Assembly (NCBI GenBank): GCA_030267565.1
Contig: BRXU01000019.1
Span: forward strand, 298,501 to 362,500
Origin: Pleodorina starrii
Taxonomy: Eukaryota; Chlorophyta; Chlorophyceae; Chlamydomonadales; Volvocaceae
Length of the DNA: 64,000 bases
Direction: 5' to 3'
Part shown: piece after piece, positions 35,741 through 47,600 of the stretch
Layout of the letters: every line of letters starts with the position of its first letter
Position numbering within the stretch: the first letter of the stretch is position 1
Made by a program: the position numbers and the translations under genes
The notes under the pieces: model-generated
The model's database searches: none
The model's input: the letters and a program-made list of their open reading frames with translations, nothing else
What the model was told of the DNA's origin: nothing

Positions 35741-36508
35741 TCACTTCGGGCGAGTCAGCGTGATTGTTCCGCAGGACAGTTCTGATATCTGAGCACCTTC
35801 AGCCCATCGAGCGCTTTCAAGCAGCAGCTGAGTCACACCGCTAGTACTAAATACCAGTGCTACGTACGTGCGCACAGAAAGCATTGCGCTTGCATCGTTC
35901 CGGTTCCGACATCCCTTCTCCGTCACGAAGCGCAACATGCAACCAAACGGACAGCAACCATGGGGAGACATATTCAAGGCGGTTTTTCCAGACCTACGCG
36001 TGCTGAAAGGCGGTATCAAGGTGAACCTTGTCGCGCGGCTAACAGGGACATCATCGGGACGTTGTGACACCCCTTCCTGCCCACCCTGCAGGTCGCAAAC
36101 TTGACAGGCTCTCTAACGTTCTCGCTTCTTTTTTTTGGAACAGTCTGGGTAAGTTAGCGAAGGGTAGGCCGTGATGCCGTCAAGGTGTCGTCACCTTGAC
36201 CTACAACCGTTTACCTTGCCTGTCAACGCATGGCTCATGCGGCTTTTGGTCTGATCTTGCAGTATTTGAGTAAAGAATATGACGCGGCGCGAGGAGTGAC
36301 AGCGCTGCACACTCAGTCGCCGCCGGAGCAGCAGGATGGCGGCCCGCGCGATGCAGGCTTCCCGCTCGTGCCCCAGCAGTGAGGCCGTTGTGGTTGAGAA
36401 GAGGTAGAATGGTTTGGTCCCCTTGCGGTCTGGCCGGCCTGAACTGTCCGGCACGTCGTACGCTACGGTGGCGGCCGTCGGAGGAGATAAATTGCAGCAG
36501 AGCGCCAT
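35741..36508 (-). CDS. Hypothetical two-exon protein, divergent from the bS6 gene
   Basis: Exon 1 (36215-36508) begins MALCCNLSPPTAATVAYDVP and ends at a GTAAAC donor; exon 2 (35741-36085) follows a CTGCAG acceptor and stops at TGA 35741-35743. Both are multiples of three and join in phase into 212 residues. Exon 1 has good G/C third positions and a hydrophobic/basic stretch (EACIARAAILLLRRR). Exon 2 ends VTQLLLESARWAEGAQISEL then TITLTRPK. I recognise no family. The opposite strand of exon 2 also carries an open frame, which lowers confidence. The main support is the in-phase splice, clean open frames in both exons and the position 62 bases from the next gene start. Confidence 0.42.
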
Positions 36509-36570
36509 AATTTATCATTCTTTGTCAGATGTAATATTAACGTGGGTTGTCATCTACTGTTGGTAGTGAG
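36509..36570. promoter_or_regulatory. Very short divergent promoter (62 bp)
   Basis: The hypothetical minus-strand start at 36508 and the bS6 start at 36571 are 62 bases apart. The interval is A/T-rich (ATAATTTATCATT, ATGTAATATTAACG). If the minus-strand gene is real, both 5' ends must overlap or be extremely short. Confidence 0.4.
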
Positions 36571-36909
36571 ATGCCCCTCTACGAGCTGCTCTGCCTTGCG
36601 AAGCCAGCTCCCAGGGCGGAGCTGGTAGCCTTGTTTAAGAACCTGGGAGATGTTGTCTACAAGAATGGTGGCTTCATCACACAGCTCAAGAGCTTTGGGG
36701 AGCAGCATCTTGCCTATGATCTTCGCCAGCCTTTTGAGAAGCATGACCGTGCCCATATCTGGCAGATGGATTTTGTTTCGAGCGTTGATGGTCTTAAACC
36801 ACTAGATCACGAGCTGCATGTGAGCGACAAGGTTCTTCGCTGGACGATGGTCAAGCGCCCGATGGGCGCACCACCGGCGGCCTTGGCGGCTTCAAGTGAA
36901 CAGCGCTGA
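36571..36909 (+). CDS. Organellar small-subunit ribosomal protein bS6 (bS6m-like)
   Basis: This single-exon gene encodes 112 residues starting MPLYELLCLAKPAPRAELVA. It has the bacterial S6 fold pattern: a first strand YELLCLA, a helix ALFKNLGDVVYKNGG, strand FITQLKSFGEQHLAYDL, and DFVSSVDGLKPLDHELHVSDKVLRWTMVK. The length and the absence of a long transit peptide match mitochondrial bS6m rather than plastid bS6. The protein binds the platform of the small ribosomal subunit with bS18. The ATG at 36571 was chosen; the open frame extends upstream only through a TTG codon. Confidence 0.9.
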   Translation: MPLYELLCLAKPAPRAELVALFKNLGDVVYKNGGFITQLKSFGEQHLAYDLRQPFEKHDRAHIWQMDFVSSVDGLKPLDHELHVSDKVLRWTMVKRPMGAPPAALAASSEQR

Positions 36910-37811
36910 GCGAGCTGAGCAGTACCTGTTCAAAGAACGGTTCCACTTTATGTATATTGGAAATGGCGGCTTCTTCATCTGTACCATATTGTCCGACGTA
37001 AGTGCTGGCGGCCAGGACAGGTTGTCTACCCTTGACTTCTTGCTCGAGCTGTTGGCTCTGTGGTCTGCTGCATACGAGCGAATGATGATTCATTAGTTAT
37101 CCCTGTCCGAACCCGCCAAAGGCCGGCGTGGTTTATGTGGACCTTTAGCTCTATCTGACGCTCGAATCTGCAGCACAAACCACATTTGTCGTTTGCGTGT
37201 GCGTTCATTTGGACTTAGCACGCTAGGTTATGTCCTCGGCAATGACGAATGGAATAATATTCAAGCTCAACAGATCTGAGCTTTTGCTATGGTGACACTT
37301 TTCCCCGCTGTACTGAGCCGAACAACTTTGCATGGGAGCTCAACACTGTGTGGATGATGAAATATCACAACAAATGTCGGATTCCTTCTGATTGTTTACG
37401 CAAAGTGCTGTGAAGTTGTGGCAGACACACAGGGTGACACCCCCTCCGCTTCAATACCTCCCGCGTACACAGGCGTTTGCGGAGTCTTCCCCCCTAGCGA
37501 CCAACATTGGTGGCTTGTCTTGTCGAGTTTCAACCGAGCTGGCCAATATCTTCATGCCTGGGGGTTATTTATGTGTTGCACGCATGCATTGTTATGGCCA
37601 ATGATTTGTTGGTTGGATTTTTTTCGCTGGACTTGGTCTTGTCATGGTCTTGTCATAAAGGATCAACATTTTTCCGGAGCAACTTCCTCCAGCTTACTTT
37701 GTAACGAAAGGTGACGGAAGACAGCTCAAAACGTCGTGCATGTTACATGGCCCCATTCACATTCAGGCACATTCTGAATTGACGAAGCCTGTCAATTGCA
37801 CGTGCCCGCAT

Positions 37812-37880
37812 TAGGCACATACCTTACGCAGGCATCAGGCTAATACCTTGCGCAGGCATCAGGCTAATACCTTGCGCAGC
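37812..37880. repeat. 22-bp tandem repeat, about three copies
   Basis: The unit GCAGGCATCAGGCTAATACC plus TT is repeated twice exactly and preceded by a diverged copy (AGGCACATACCTTAC). Confidence 0.85.
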
Positions 37881-38334
37881 ACTTCTGCGCACCCGAAAAA
37901 ACTAGTGCCTAAATAGCCATCTGTGGGGCTAGAGTGTATGCCTCCTGAAGCGAACAAATGAAGATGGTCGTAGCCAGTAATACATCACGGAGACGAGAAA
38001 CGCAGCGGCCGCGTCGCCGCCGTACCCGCAGCCCTGCAACTGGTGGTTCTCGCTCCTCGCCACTTTAGCAGCTAAATAGCTACTAGCAATATCCGCAAAT
38101 GCCGTTCTCGTTATCTTAAGCCTCCGCCTGGCTCGTTCCCTCGCTTTCCTGTCTGGGTACTTTCGGCCGTTTAGCCTGGATGGGCTGTCACTTTGCCCTG
38201 GTTGTCGACGATGCAGTGCAACGCCATTTGGCCCCTTGACTCCGCGCTTTTGGCTCCGGTGTCCAGCACCAGTAAGTGCGCAAGCAAGATCCGAGCACGC
38301 CCCCCCTACACCAGATCCGAAGGCGCGGCGTGTA

Positions 38335-38395
38335 CCATAATCGCCTAATAATCGCCTACGAAGTCGGCATGTACCATAATCGCGTACGAAGTCGG
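38335..38395. repeat. Short direct duplication
   Basis: ACCATAATCGC followed by TACGAAGTCGGCA occurs twice about 35 bases apart, with an extra ATAATCGCCT in the first copy. Confidence 0.8.
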
Positions 38396-39239
38396 CAGCA
38401 CCATAGTCACTAAGGGTTCTGCGCTGAGGTGTAACAAACTTGTGAGTAGCGGAGATACGACAACGTCATCAATTGAGGGTATGCATGCCAGGGCCGTTAA
38501 TAATGCGCGTGGTGCCCGGCGACAGAAGCCTACCCGAGCCGTGGCGCCCCCGGCTGGGAAGTAACAACCACATGGGGCTGTATGCTGTATGGAGGTCGGT
38601 CGAAAGTGAGTCCATGATCTTCAACCACGGTGGCCATACTGCATCCCGCAGGGGCATTTCGCTCCCAAATGTAAATCCCCACGTAAACCCCTGCCCCCCT
38701 CTCCATTCCCGCCCGCTTTTGCACCACGTCGCGGCCTCGACTAGTTTGGGGCTCATGTGCTTCTGCTTGCTTGCCTTCTTTCCCACTTCCCGTCTTCCTT
38801 CGGCATTGCAGTGACCCGGGATTAGACCGACCGGCAGCAGCTGCATCATGTCAAGGTTTAGCTGTTGGACCAGGGTCCCGGACCGGGGTAAACGCCGTAA
38901 ACTGCAATAACCAGGACATTGCCCCCATAGCCCCATTCCCGCGGGCGCCACCCTCATCGTTTGCAAATTGCACCGCTGTGATCACTACACTGCCTCCCGA
39001 GGGTGCGCGAATCTCTAGCCGGTTTCACTTCAGCCAGCACAGCAGCGCCTGCGCAGCAGACACATAAAGCAAGGGCGCCGGCGGACGCCCTTGACGCAGC
39101 CCCACCGCGAGAGCAACGATGTTAGGTACGAAGCCATTCACTTCGCAATGAAGCCGAAGTCCGCGAACATGGCATTCACGGCGTTAAAGACGAAAATCCT
39201 ATCTAGGGAGTTGACGGCTTTCGCCATGTTGAAAATTGC

Positions 39240-39915
39240 TAGACAGGAATACGAACAGCACGTCCGGGTCCAGGTGCGGCAACTGCCGCAAAAAGTGCAA
39301 ATTCTCCCATAGCCCATCGGGACCTACCCCTCCCTGATCTGCCAATGGTCATGTAAACGCCGGCCGGGGCTGGCACAACCTCCCGCCGACATGCTTTGTA
39401 CAGTTCCACAGGTATGCCATCCAGGCCGGGCGCCTTACCTGGGGTAGCGGCCTTCGCACCGCCTCCAGCTACAGTGTTGCACACCCTCGGCCTCCCCACC
39501 ACGCTCGCTTCCGACCCCGATGACAGCGGCCCTGCCATCGTCAATCACAATTGTTGGGCACATCGTTCCCCTGTAGTCGGCAACCATCTGCTTCAACTTC
39601 ATCACGTTTACAACCGGCCGGCCGGTCCCGTCTTGCAGTGCTTGAGCGGATTGCAAACCATGGGAGACGAGACAGTTTGCTCCCGACTGGGTCGCCCACC
39701 ACCTCATAGCCACCCCACCCCCCCCTGTCCCGCTCCATGAGTCCCAATCGCTTGCACGACTTCCACTCGGCGTCAATAGTCACAAAGAGCCGCTGCGGAA
39801 AGTTTCCCCCAGCATCCAACGCTTCCATGGCCGCGTGTGCAACTTCAGCTGCCAACCGCACCCTGAATTCCGGATGCAACCGCTCATCCCGCGCCTGACA
39901 GTTAAGGAGCGCCAC
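39240..39915 (-). mobile_element. Degraded LINE reverse-transcriptase fragment
   Basis: On the minus strand the segment near 39430 reads TPGKAPGLDGIPVELYK, the start of the reverse-transcriptase domain in non-LTR retrotransposons. Just upstream in a different frame is LQDGTGRPVVNVMKLKQMV, like the linker that precedes this domain. A further open frame from 39915 (MALLNCQARDERLHPEF) may be the part before that. Frameshifts separate the pieces, so it is a dead copy. It lies inside or right after the 3' untranslated region of the DNAJC8-like gene in the same orientation. Confidence 0.7.
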
Positions 39916-39939
39916 CTTGCGTATCCGAATCGCAAGGAA

Positions 39940-42539
39940 TTAGTCCTTCTTCGGGCCAGCGGGCTTTGGCGGCGGCGGCCTGTGCTGCTCTCCAACGGGT
40001 CGCTGAACGTACAACTTCTCCTGTGGGCAAGTAACCGTGACGATAGGGCAAACGGGTCGCGTTTCAGACGGAAACATGGCATCATCTGCTATCCATCCTC
40101 ACAAAGTCACCAGCAAACACTTGTCACATTTGACAGACAGGCATGAACTTGGAACCGCAACGCGAGCCTCAAGGTCCTCCGCCCTGCCTTACACTCCTTG
40201 CACTCCAGACGCGCCGACCCCACGACATGGATTGCATAACGCGCGGTGCAGTGGTTACCATCCATGTTTGGCCCCTGCCTGGCACTCTCTCCAGTACCAT
40301 TCGCAACTCGCTCCACCAGGCATGTAAGCACGGTAATCCCAAACCGTATCCCACGCTTGCCCAAGAACCTGGCACAGCCACCAGAAAACATCATCCTCGC
40401 CGGCCCCCCATCCCTATGTGCCCAGAAGCCCAACCCCATGCGCGTACCTCGTCGTTGGTCTTCAGCTTCGGGGGTTTCACCATGCCCGTGGACTTCTTGT
40501 TGCCGCCGCCTTTCAGGTAGTCGTGCCAGGTGGTCACGCGCTGGTCGCGTGTGTTCTCCCACTGCTTCTCGTGCTCCTTTTTCGCCTTGACGCGCTCCTT
40601 GACCTCCTTCTCCTTCTCCTCCAGCCGCAAGGTCTCTTCTTTGAGCTGCGGCGAAGAGACGTCAGGGAGCCACAAACAAAACCGCATCAGCTACCCCACC
40701 GGTGCTGCTGCCATGGATCCTGCTGGAGGACTGCGCGACCCTGCGTGTCTGATACACTGTACACACAGCCAGCCCGCGAGTCGAGTTGCAGCGCACGCTC
40801 CTCGAAACTCAAGAGAGCCCCTCTGAATGGTTGGACGGTTTGCGACGCAGAGGCTCTGTATCGCGCGCACCAATGAAACTTGGACACGCCGCCCTGGCCC
40901 GCGTGCTTTGTTGTCACGAGCAGCGGAGGTGCAGCCGGTGCTTATGAAAAGCTGCCGGCTAATTCCACCCAGCCACAATCTCCAAGGAATACACCAACGG
41001 CGTCAGAAGCGCATCACGCAGTTTGCACGCGCTCACCCGCTTCCCAAGTTTGCGTTTCCGCCACTCGCTGCGCGCCAGCACGTCACGAGCCTTCATCTTC
41101 CAGCGCTCGTGGAACTCGTCCGTCTTCTCCCACTCCGCCTCGATCCCATCTCTCCCCTCCTGCATGTATGAAATACGCGGCCGGCTCACGTGTAACACCG
41201 TGCACAAGCAATGCGCAAGTCCCTGCACTTTCCCGCACATCGTACAAGGCTGTACGCGTAATCGAGTAACTTGTAGCGGGCGATCAATCAAGACTTTTTA
41301 GAGCTACAAGAGAAACAACAAGGCCAGGGGAACATGACCTTTTATATCAGTCCTCCGCGTACCTCATGCAGCAAGCTGGCTACCCGCACCAGGTTGTCAT
41401 GTTTCGTTTCCTTGCGCCGCTCTTTCCGAAGCTCCTCTGCAAAAGCACAGCAGAATACTGCAAAGTTAGTTGCAGGCAACTTAGGCAATGCAGCACCAGA
41501 GGCAACTCGGCACCATAGCCAGCCTGCCATCCCCGTGGAAGCAAATTCCAAACTCGATGCGCTTCCCCGTACTGCGCCCTCGTCGCCCCATGTCCCCCCA
41601 ACGCTGCTGCCGTCGCCACCGCCCCTTGCCTGCATTGCCTTTGTCCCGCTGCGGCTTCTAGTTCATTGCCCCACCCCGATACCAGCTTGAACGTGGAACC
41701 CCATACAGCTCGCACGCTATGGTCAAGGCGGGTCGCATGAAAGCTTCAGCACATAGATCTCATGTCGCCACGCCACGCTACGGCTCATGTCGCCATCCAA
41801 TCTCAACCCAATAGTCTTGTGTCCCCGCCTGAAATCTCGAACATACTGCCGCGTGCGGTGCTCTAGGAGCGCCAGGCAAATCAACCGGTACCCAACGCGT
41901 ACCCACCCTTCGCCACCTCCAAGACCTTCAGGAGAGATTCTCGCTTCTCCTCGTCGACGAGCTCCTTCTGTGCCTCTCCCAAAACTGCAAACGGGTGCAA
42001 GCCAAATCCTAAGCACCAGCTGAATTCGCCGCGTGCTCAGGGTGGCGCATGTACCGCGACACGCCGCCCCTGGCACGGTATCAGGCCGTAGCCGGCCACC
42101 CGGCCGGGCAAACAATCCCCCCCTTTCGCACTCACTGTCGAAGGCCGTCGACGCTTGCGGGTGCTTGCACTTGTCCGGGTGCACCATAAGCGAGAGTTTG
42201 CGATACTGCCGCTTGACGTCTTCCGCCGTGGCATCAAACCGCAAGTTAAGTTTTTCAAACGGGTTGAGCTTAAATGCCCAGAGAATCCGGTTGACCTCAT
42301 TGTCCCGGTCCACCTCTTTCAGGTCCGAAAAGAAAGACTGCAATGCAAGATTGGAGAGCCGTATTCTGCCAAGCCGTTGAGGTTTGATTTGGAGTAGGCC
42401 GTAGGCATGTACAAACCTTAAGCAAGTCCTCCGGATCTAGTTCCTCCGGCGTAGGTCTTGCTGCCTGTGCCTCTATTTGAGCCTGAGCTGTGCTGCTTGG
42501 GCCTGGCCCAGCTCCATCGGACGGCCCACCATCCGCCAT
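39940..42539 (-). CDS. DNAJC8: DNAJC8-like J-domain protein (spliceosome-associated SPF31 type)
   Basis: Seven exons join in phase: 42417-42539, 42136-42337, 41907-41984, 41363-41436, 41037-41159, 40448-40645 and 39940-40020, giving 292 residues. The family is a nuclear HSP70 co-chaperone linked to pre-mRNA splicing. The acidic N-terminus is followed by NRILWAFKLNPFEKLNL, a J-domain with YRKLSLMVHPDK (HPD at about 94-96), then AQKELVDEEKRESLLKVL, and a long charged helix with WRKRKLGKR and HEKQWENTRDQRV. The C-terminal signature is also present: MVKPPKLKTNDEEKLYVQRP and a GPKKD end. The last exon is short and lies behind a 427-base intron, so it is easily missed. The domain order and length fit the family well. 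Confidence 0.93.
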
Positions 42540-43095
42540 GCCGAGTGCAAATGTCTCAAATATGTCTAATACGGTAATAAAGAAAGTCAGCGATGAGGGT
42601 TGAACGGAACTTGACACAACTGTGGAAGGTTCTACTGTCCTGAGCGGTGTATGGATCGATGTGTTGGCACGCCTGGAGCGATTTGATAGAAACAGTGATA
42701 TCGTTGACAAACTAAACGAAGCTGTCGTTGCCGCAACCAGCACCCGACTTCGTCGTACATAACCGCCGGCACCGAGGCTCGAGCTGTCAGACCGTCGAAA
42801 GTAAAGCCGCTTTTAATCACTTGCAAGCACTTGGTGGGGACCATGATATGTTACAGGAAATCATCTGTTTTGGGTACATGCGTAATAGTAATCACGCCTG
42901 ACCCCAACGTGTCCGTACAAGTGGCAGACTGTCATCTGCCGCAGCCATTCGGTACAACAATTATTAGTAAGTCACTGACGAGTCCATAGGCGTATACTGG
43001 AATCTTGCCCGACAGCTCACGCCAGCAGCCTATGAAGCCTGCAGTCGGAGCTCGTACCCAGGGGGCATACACACGAACGCCACGTGCGATGGTGC
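42540..43095. other. Intergenic region between EBP and DNAJC8-like genes
   Basis: This stretch holds the EBP 3' untranslated region and the DNAJC8-like promoter. A minus-strand TGTAA is at 42851-42855. No coding sequence is supported. Confidence 0.5.
42851..42855 (-). promoter_or_regulatory. Poly(A) signal TGTAA for the EBP gene
   Basis: TGTAA on the minus strand, about 240 bases after the EBP stop codon. Confidence 0.55.
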
Positions 43096-44316
43096 TCACT
43101 TAATCTTCTTTGTCTTCGAAGCCCGCTGCCTGCGACATCAGAATGGTGAAGATACAACAGGTGGTAAATTGGCCGGTTCCGTGCCTCCTGAAGGCCCTGA
43201 CTACCTCAAATTTCCACTCACCCTGAGGCCGCGATTGCTGCATTGATATTCGATGCACAGTAGATGATACAAATTGACGGCACCAAAATCCAGATCGCGT
43301 TAGCACCGACGAAATAGCCCCAGAAATAAAGCGGCTCGCTTCGGCCGTACTTGTGCACCCCTGCAGGGCGCAGCAGAACCGATTGTTGGACGCTGGAACG
43401 TCGACCGGAGGTTACGGTATCGGCCCAAGCTAAAGTGATGCTTGTTGAGACTGCCGCCCCCCATCCCCTTACCTTCGTAAAAGCATGTCAAGTAGTACAA
43501 TACGTCCCCATACAGCTGGCCGAGAGACACCACGAGCATAGCACTAAAGCGCCAGGAGGAGCGGTAGAGAATGCCGAGGACAATAAGAAAGCAGAGGGGG
43601 CCCCAAGCGAAAGCAGTAACGGCTTCCATCATGATGACGAAGGCATCACGCGTCGCGTAGCGGGAGTCTGCTTTTGTGTACTCCTTCCCTGGGGAATGCA
43701 AGGGGTCCAAACGCAATCTGTTTAGGTAGCCGTCATTTGCATGACGGGAAGCTAGGAAGGCAGGGATATGCCTAAGCTCTGAGGACGTTGGGAAACACAG
43801 AACCCAGACGTGTCACTCGCTAGGTTTCATCGCTGTCCGTGCGGACAACCCTTCCGGTTGGCCGTTTGCACCAGACTCACATATTTCGTTCAGAATGTTG
43901 CCGCTCTTGTCTTGGTAAAACTTGCTGTTGAGGACAACGGTTCCTGCAGGGTCAGCGCGAGCGGTCGCAGACGGCGTCCAGACGCAACTGCAAGCACCTA
44001 CCGAGTTGACCGCAAAGCGCACCTTCGATAACAAAGTGGATTATGCCGGTGCACATCCACCATCCTGCCCACAGTCTCTCAGTAGCCGAAAGGTACTTGT
44101 AGCGACCTACGTCCAGCGATTACTAGTTGGCGAGCGGCAGCAGACAGGGACACACTTAGTCCATTGGCGCAGACCTGTCAGGACGAACATAAACCCGATC
44201 ACCAGTGCGGAGCACCCGAAGAATACGCCCAGAATAGTCTCATAAGGTAGAACATTGGGCACAAAGCCCGGCAAATCTACGTCTTCTGGAATGTAGGGGT
44301 GCTTTGGGCTCGGCAT
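43096..44316 (-). CDS. EBP: EBP-type 3-beta-hydroxysteroid delta8-delta7 isomerase
   Basis: Six exons join in phase: 44175-44316, 44023-44106, 43881-43943, 43473-43688, 43222-43360 and 43096-43129, giving 225 residues, the usual size. The enzyme moves the sterol double bond from C8 to C7 in the ER, a late step of ergosterol/phytosterol synthesis; plant homologues are called HYDRA1. The sequence shows the five-helix pattern and all residues known to matter in the human protein: IIHFVIEG (His71, Glu75), MMEAVTAFAWGPL (Glu118) and GANAIWILVPS (Asn189, Trp192). WKEYTKADSRY is a family signature. The C-terminus KKIK fits a dilysine ER-retrieval signal. It is divergent from the IQ-motif gene, 310 bases away. 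Confidence 0.94.
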
Positions 44317-44626
44317 CTTTCAAATGGCGCTTAAGTCGGCACGCGGACACCAGTCGATCTGCAAGGGTTAAACACGTATAGCCCACACAACCGATTTGTA
44401 CAGCCTCCGAAACCTGTTACGGCAATAATGCGTAAGCTGGGTTGACCGTTGACAGTGAAGTTCCGGTTGACGAAACTTCATCCCAGAACCTACAAGTGAT
44501 GAGGGTTCAATTGTTTGGTCGCATCTAGGATGTTCTATTTGAAACGGCCTGTGAAGAAGAGGCGTCGAGGAGGCACGCGCAACAATGTGATCACTGCGAT
44601 AATTATGCTATTTTGAAACACAATCT
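44317..44626. promoter_or_regulatory. Divergent promoter between EBP and the IQ/WW gene
   Basis: The start codons at 44316 (minus) and 44627 (plus) are 310 bases apart. The interval has lower GC than the flanking exons and includes both 5' untranslated regions. No specific box can be assigned. Confidence 0.5.
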
Positions 44627-47600
44627 ATGGCGGACCCTTTGCAAAAAGCGCAAGAGCGCTTGTCGCTGCATGAGCTTATCCGGGTTGGTGTGGGCAGACA
44701 GGAGGACCTCCGGCTGTTGCAAAATGTAAGTATTCGCAAACCATTGTACGGCACGCATGTAATTACGCAGTGGACTCGGAAAGCTTGGTCCCGTCCCGCA
44801 CGTGTCCCACCGGTGCTGGTACCCCGCCAGTGTCGACATGGCCCCGCACGCACACACCACAACCGTGCATAGCGTTGGCCACTGCCACCTCGCACAAATG
44901 ACGTTCTATGAAAGCTACCATGAGTTGCGCACTTGCATCGCTGCATTCTTCCTCCCCTTGCCCCCGACACCCTTCCCCCACCGCAGGTGGCCATGCAGGC
45001 CGCCTGCCTGCCAGCGGCTTCGGTGGCGCAGCTGCTACGCGAGGCGGCCCTGCGAGAGGAGTGGCGATCGGGGCGCGATGCAGCCCTGCTGGCGCTGCTG
45101 CGCTCCCAGGGCGTCCTGCTGGGCCTGGGCCTGGGGCCGGGCGGCTGCCTCAGCGCCGCAGACGGGCGGCTGTTGTCTGAGCAGGTGGCGGCTCTCACGG
45201 AGGTGCGCGCCGGGCCCGGGGGTGTGTGGCGGGGGCCTAGAGGGTAAGGCATGGAAACGGGGACGAGGGAGCCCGCGCAGCATTCCTCTTCAGCCGTGCG
45301 ACGGTGTACGTCGACACAAAGCAATGCTGGCGGTGTCTGATGCGGTAGCCGAAAGCCAAACCAAACGGGGTGTCGTTCGAGCAACCAATGCTTATAGCTT
45401 CGGATCCTGAGGCTCCTGTGGCGAAACGTGCCTGGGGCGCTTCTTTTTCTTTCGCCGGGCGCGTTGTCAGGTTTCCGCTTGCGCAGAACCCTTCCAGCAA
45501 CCTGCAGCTGAGAACCATAGCGCTGCGCACCGGTGCGCCCGGGCCGCGGCGTCATTTAGAAGCCGCACGCCGGGCGCGCCAACGGAGAGATGGGCGACTT
45601 GGCTTTTGAAGGTGTAACCTGACCCCAGATCGCGTCTTGCTAGCGACGCCAGCACTGCCGCCCTAGACGCCGAGGTCGTGGCCCAGCAACAACCAGTCCT
45701 TGACTTGTGCAATGACAATGCTGCCAACAACAGATGCTGGAGCAGCAGCAGCAGCGCAAGAGGAGCCGGGCGGCAGCGTCAGGACCTGGGCAGTGGGCTT
45801 TCGGCGCCTCCCCCATCTCACGCAAAGCCGCCAGCGCGGGTTTGGGGGTTGCCGGCTCCCCCGTCTCGCCCATTGCCGCCAGCATCCCGCTACGGCCGTA
45901 CCTTGCGCCCCTGGCAGGCAGGCCGCCACCGTCGCCATCCCCCTCGCCACCGCAGCAGCAGCAGCAGCCAGTGTATCTGGGTGGGGCGGCTCGAGGGGCG
46001 GAGGGGCTGGGCCGGCAGCTGCTGCAGCGACCGGCCTCCACACCCGCAGGCGACATTCAGCACAGCGGACTTACGCGCTCCGTGTCGGCGGGGATTGAGG
46101 GCTCCAATGGCCGGGGGTACGAGGCAGCGCAGGAGGGACTGACGCCGCGGCAGCGGCGAGTCGTGTCCCCCGGCGGCTGCACATCCACCGCGTCGGCTGC
46201 GGCCATCTACGGAACCGCCGTGGTGGGATCGCCTGCCAGAGCGCTGCGGAGCGGCGGACGTGCCCCGGGGCAATCGCGAGGCAGCGGCTCGGGGCAGGGC
46301 GGTCAGGCGTACGCGTCGCCAGTGAGGCAGACCCGTGGGTCATCTCCGGGCCAGACGTGGCCCAGGCCGGGCAGCGCGCCCGACGGCGCTGCCTGGGCCG
46401 CGGCGCGGGCAGCGGGGGTGGAGCCAGCGTTGGCGGCATCAACAGCTGCTGCTGCTGTTGCGGCGGCTGCGGCTGTCAACTCTCCAAGCACCGCGGGGGG
46501 CGGCAGCCCAGCCGGGGAAGGGGCGCAGCGCAGCAGTGGCTTTCGCAACCTGCTGCGGCTGCAGCGACTGCTGCTCCAGGTGGGTGCGGTGTGGTGCGCT
46601 GCGGTGTGGTGTGGTGTGGGGCCAACTGGGAAGGGGGGCGCAGGGCGAGGTACGGGAGAGGCGCAGCGCCGTGGGCGGGGGCAACGGGGGTACACGTGCA
46701 TTAGTCCAAAGCGGGCGGGGGGCGAGGGGCAAGCGTGCGGATGGCGTGCAGGGCAGGAAACCGGTGGGAGGCGGTGAGTGTAGTGCGTGAAGCGTTTTTG
46801 TTAGCAAGTGAGCAGACCGAGCCGTGAGGGTGGCCGACGAAGGACATCCAGCGAATGCTGGCCAGGGGTGAACGGTAGGTGGAACATGAATAGGTGTACT
46901 GGAGCAAGTGGCTTTGGCTAAACACAAAGCCCGATGGCGGTTGCCTGTGCCGCGAGGTGATGTGGCGGGGGCTGCTGTGGGAGTGACCCGGAAAGCAACT
47001 ACTGCTAACCTAGGCCCCCAGGGCCCAAGCGACTACGAATGCGAGAAAGGCCGAGGATTGTGCGAAGACAGCGCGTGCGAATGCGGCAGCGAAGCGGAGT
47101 GTCTGGAACCAGGAAGGAAACAGTCGTCCCTTCCTCCCATCCTTTGGTTCATCAGTCCAGGTCTGCTCGGTAACCCATCCAGTCTGTGTTCAACTCCCCC
47201 TCCGCCTGCCCCCGCCCCCCCTGTAGGGCCTCCGCGAGCACGCCCAGGACGATGGCGAGGGCGGCGCTCTGGAGGCACTGGCCAGCAGCGTGGCAGAGGG
47301 GCAGGCCTTCTTCGCAGAGTGCCTCACGGACGCGCTGGAGGCGGCGGGGCTGCCACCAGACACGGTGGCGCTGTCGCCGGCGCTGGCGAGGGTGCCGCAT
47401 CAACAGGGTCAGGGGCAGGGGCAGCTGCTGCCGGGCTCGCCGGGGCGGCGGGCTCCTGTGGTGGCCTGGGATAAGATGCTGCGGCTGGGTCAGCTGGGGC
47501 TTACCCGGTCAGATGTGGCGAGGCTGGAGGAGATACGGAGGCAGCGGGCGGCGAGGGTCATTCAGCGGCAGGTGCGACACCCGGGTATCAGTACCAGTAG

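Larger units (their letters stand above)
36910..39239. other. Intergenic DNA between bS6 and DNAJC8 genes
   Basis: No convincing gene. The first part is A/T-richer and includes the bS6 3' untranslated region, with a TGTAA near 37699. Short tandem repeats occur at 37812-37880 and 38335-38395. Open frames at 37392-37714 and 38469-39067 show no family features and poor codon bias. Confidence 0.5.

Noticed and set aside
37392..37714. Overlapping frames with Trp/Leu-rich, membrane-like sequence
   Set aside because: Poor codon bias, no family likeness and no splice or poly(A) context; probably untranslated DNA after the bS6 gene.
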